DNA from: Oscillospiraceae bacterium
GTDB lineage: Bacteria; Bacillota; Clostridia; Saccharofermentanales; Saccharofermentanaceae
NCBI GenBank assembly: GCA_902767145.1
Contig: CACXGG010000176.1
Coordinates: 1-7,084, forward strand
Length of the DNA stretch: 7,084 nt
Direction: 5' to 3'
Positions 6,557-7,084 of this stretch are shown here, in pieces; within the stretch, counting starts at the first letter, position 1, and each line of letters opens with the position of its first letter. Both the position numbers and the translations under genes were made by a program. Under the pieces are notes generated by a model. It saw only the letters and a program-made list of their open reading frames with translations, searched no databases and was not told where the DNA came from.

Positions 6557-7084
6557 TTACCTCCCGATAACATGATACTTGATATCATCATCAAATGTAT
6601 CGATACCTTCCGCCTTCTTGACCTTTCCCACCACGAGATATGTGAGTGGTGTGAAGATCACCTCATATCCAACCTTAAAGAGATACTGGAAGAGTATCAT
6701 GGATAATATGGTCTTGTTATCCATAGTACCCCAGAATGAGATCGTTATAAAGATGACAGAATCAAAACCTTCTCCCACCAGGGTAGACAGGATCGTCCTT
6801 ACCCAGAGGTTCTTACCCTTGGTGGCTACCTTGAGCTTCGAAAGGATCATGGAATTTGAGAACTCTCCGAAGAGATATCCTGCAAAAGATGCCAGGGCGA
6901 CCCTGGGAGTCGTTCCCATAACGATCTCATAAGCTCCCTGGTTCTCCCAGAAGCCGGGATGAGGGAGTGCGATGGTTGCAAGGTAGATAAGGACTGCAAA
7001 GAAACTGCATCCAAAGCCTGCCCAGATGACCGACCTTGCTTTCTTAAATCCGTAAACTTCTGTAAATACATCACCGAGGATATA
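6557..7084 (-). CDS. yhhQ: queuosine precursor transporter, YhhQ/QPTR family, 5' end missing
   Basis: The reading frame is open to the window edge, giving 175 residues of a protein whose N-terminus lies outside. An internal ATG at 6919 is not the start, because the frame upstream encodes the family signature: [20 protein letters not shown] occupies the first visible residues, followed by membrane segments. Further conserved stretches are [40 protein letters not shown] and a late segment ending VVGKVKK. The family imports queuosine precursors such as preQ0 and preQ1 across the cytoplasmic membrane (older name: vitamin uptake transporter, VUT). Its stop codon is five bases before the queF ATG, and its last codons overlap the queF ribosome binding site. 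That pairing is itself evidence for the substrate: QueF can reduce imported preQ0. Confidence 0.92.
   Translation of the reverse strand, partial: YILGDVFTEVYGFKKARSVIWAGFGCSFFAVLIYLATIALPHPGFWENQGAYEIVMGTTPRVALASFAGYLFGEFSNSMILSKLKVATKGKNLWVRTILSTLVGEGFDSVIFITISFWGTMDNKTILSMILFQYLFKVGYEVIFTPLTYLVVGKVKKAEGIDTFDDDIKYHVIGR

Noticed and set aside
6557..6919. A 120-residue transporter starting at the ATG at 6919
   Set aside because: The frame continues upstream to the window edge and encodes the conserved [11 protein letters not shown] region, so this ATG is an internal Met of a truncated gene.
1..7084. CRISPR arrays, tRNA or rRNA genes, transposases, attachment sites
   Set aside because: No regularly spaced repeats, no tRNA- or rRNA-like sequence and no transposase or integrase motifs were seen in any frame; coding style looks uniform, with no sign of recent insertion.

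Overview
The window looks like a chromosomal segment from a Gram-positive Clostridia, most likely of Lachnospiraceae type. This rests on a QueF close to the Bacillus form, strong GGAGG ribosome binding sites, a two-domain FtsX-type exporter permease and an LtaS-like surface polymer enzyme. The assignment is an impression from protein style, not a search result.

Layout, left to right. (1) 36-2522, minus: an 828-residue membrane protein that joins a YidC/Oxa1-type domain to a complete LtaS-like module (five membrane segments plus an extracellular sulfatase/phosphoglycerol-transferase domain). A possible next gene begins at the extreme left edge. (2) 2523-2894: a dense 372-base regulatory region. 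It holds a divergent promoter for the fusion gene and, on the plus strand, promoter P1, a yybP-ykoY manganese riboswitch, an intrinsic terminator whose 5' arm overlaps the riboswitch P1 strand, and then a second promoter P2 with perfect consensus boxes. A perfect inverted repeat lies between the P2 boxes, and a second one covers its start site. An 18-base near-repeat occurs at both P1 and P2. (3) 2895-6068, plus: an ABC exporter operon, with a LolD/MacB-type ATPase followed 12 bases later by an 813-residue eight-segment FtsX-like permease. (4) 6069-7084, minus: queF and, upstream of it, a queuosine-precursor transporter (YhhQ/QPTR family) whose N-terminus is cut by the window edge. Together they form a queuosine import and reduction operon. 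The permease and queF stop codons abut, and the likely terminator of the ABC operon lies inside the queF coding sequence.

How it fits together: the most interesting part is the control region. A manganese-sensing riboswitch built as a transcriptional ON switch sits in front of an FtsX/MacB-type exporter, not one of the usual manganese exporters. A strong riboswitch-free promoter follows just downstream, and both promoters carry a related operator. This suggests an exporter with two inputs, one gated by Mn2+ and one by DNA-binding repressors. The YidC-LtaS fusion, with an Asn where the insertase groove Arg is expected, is the second point of interest.
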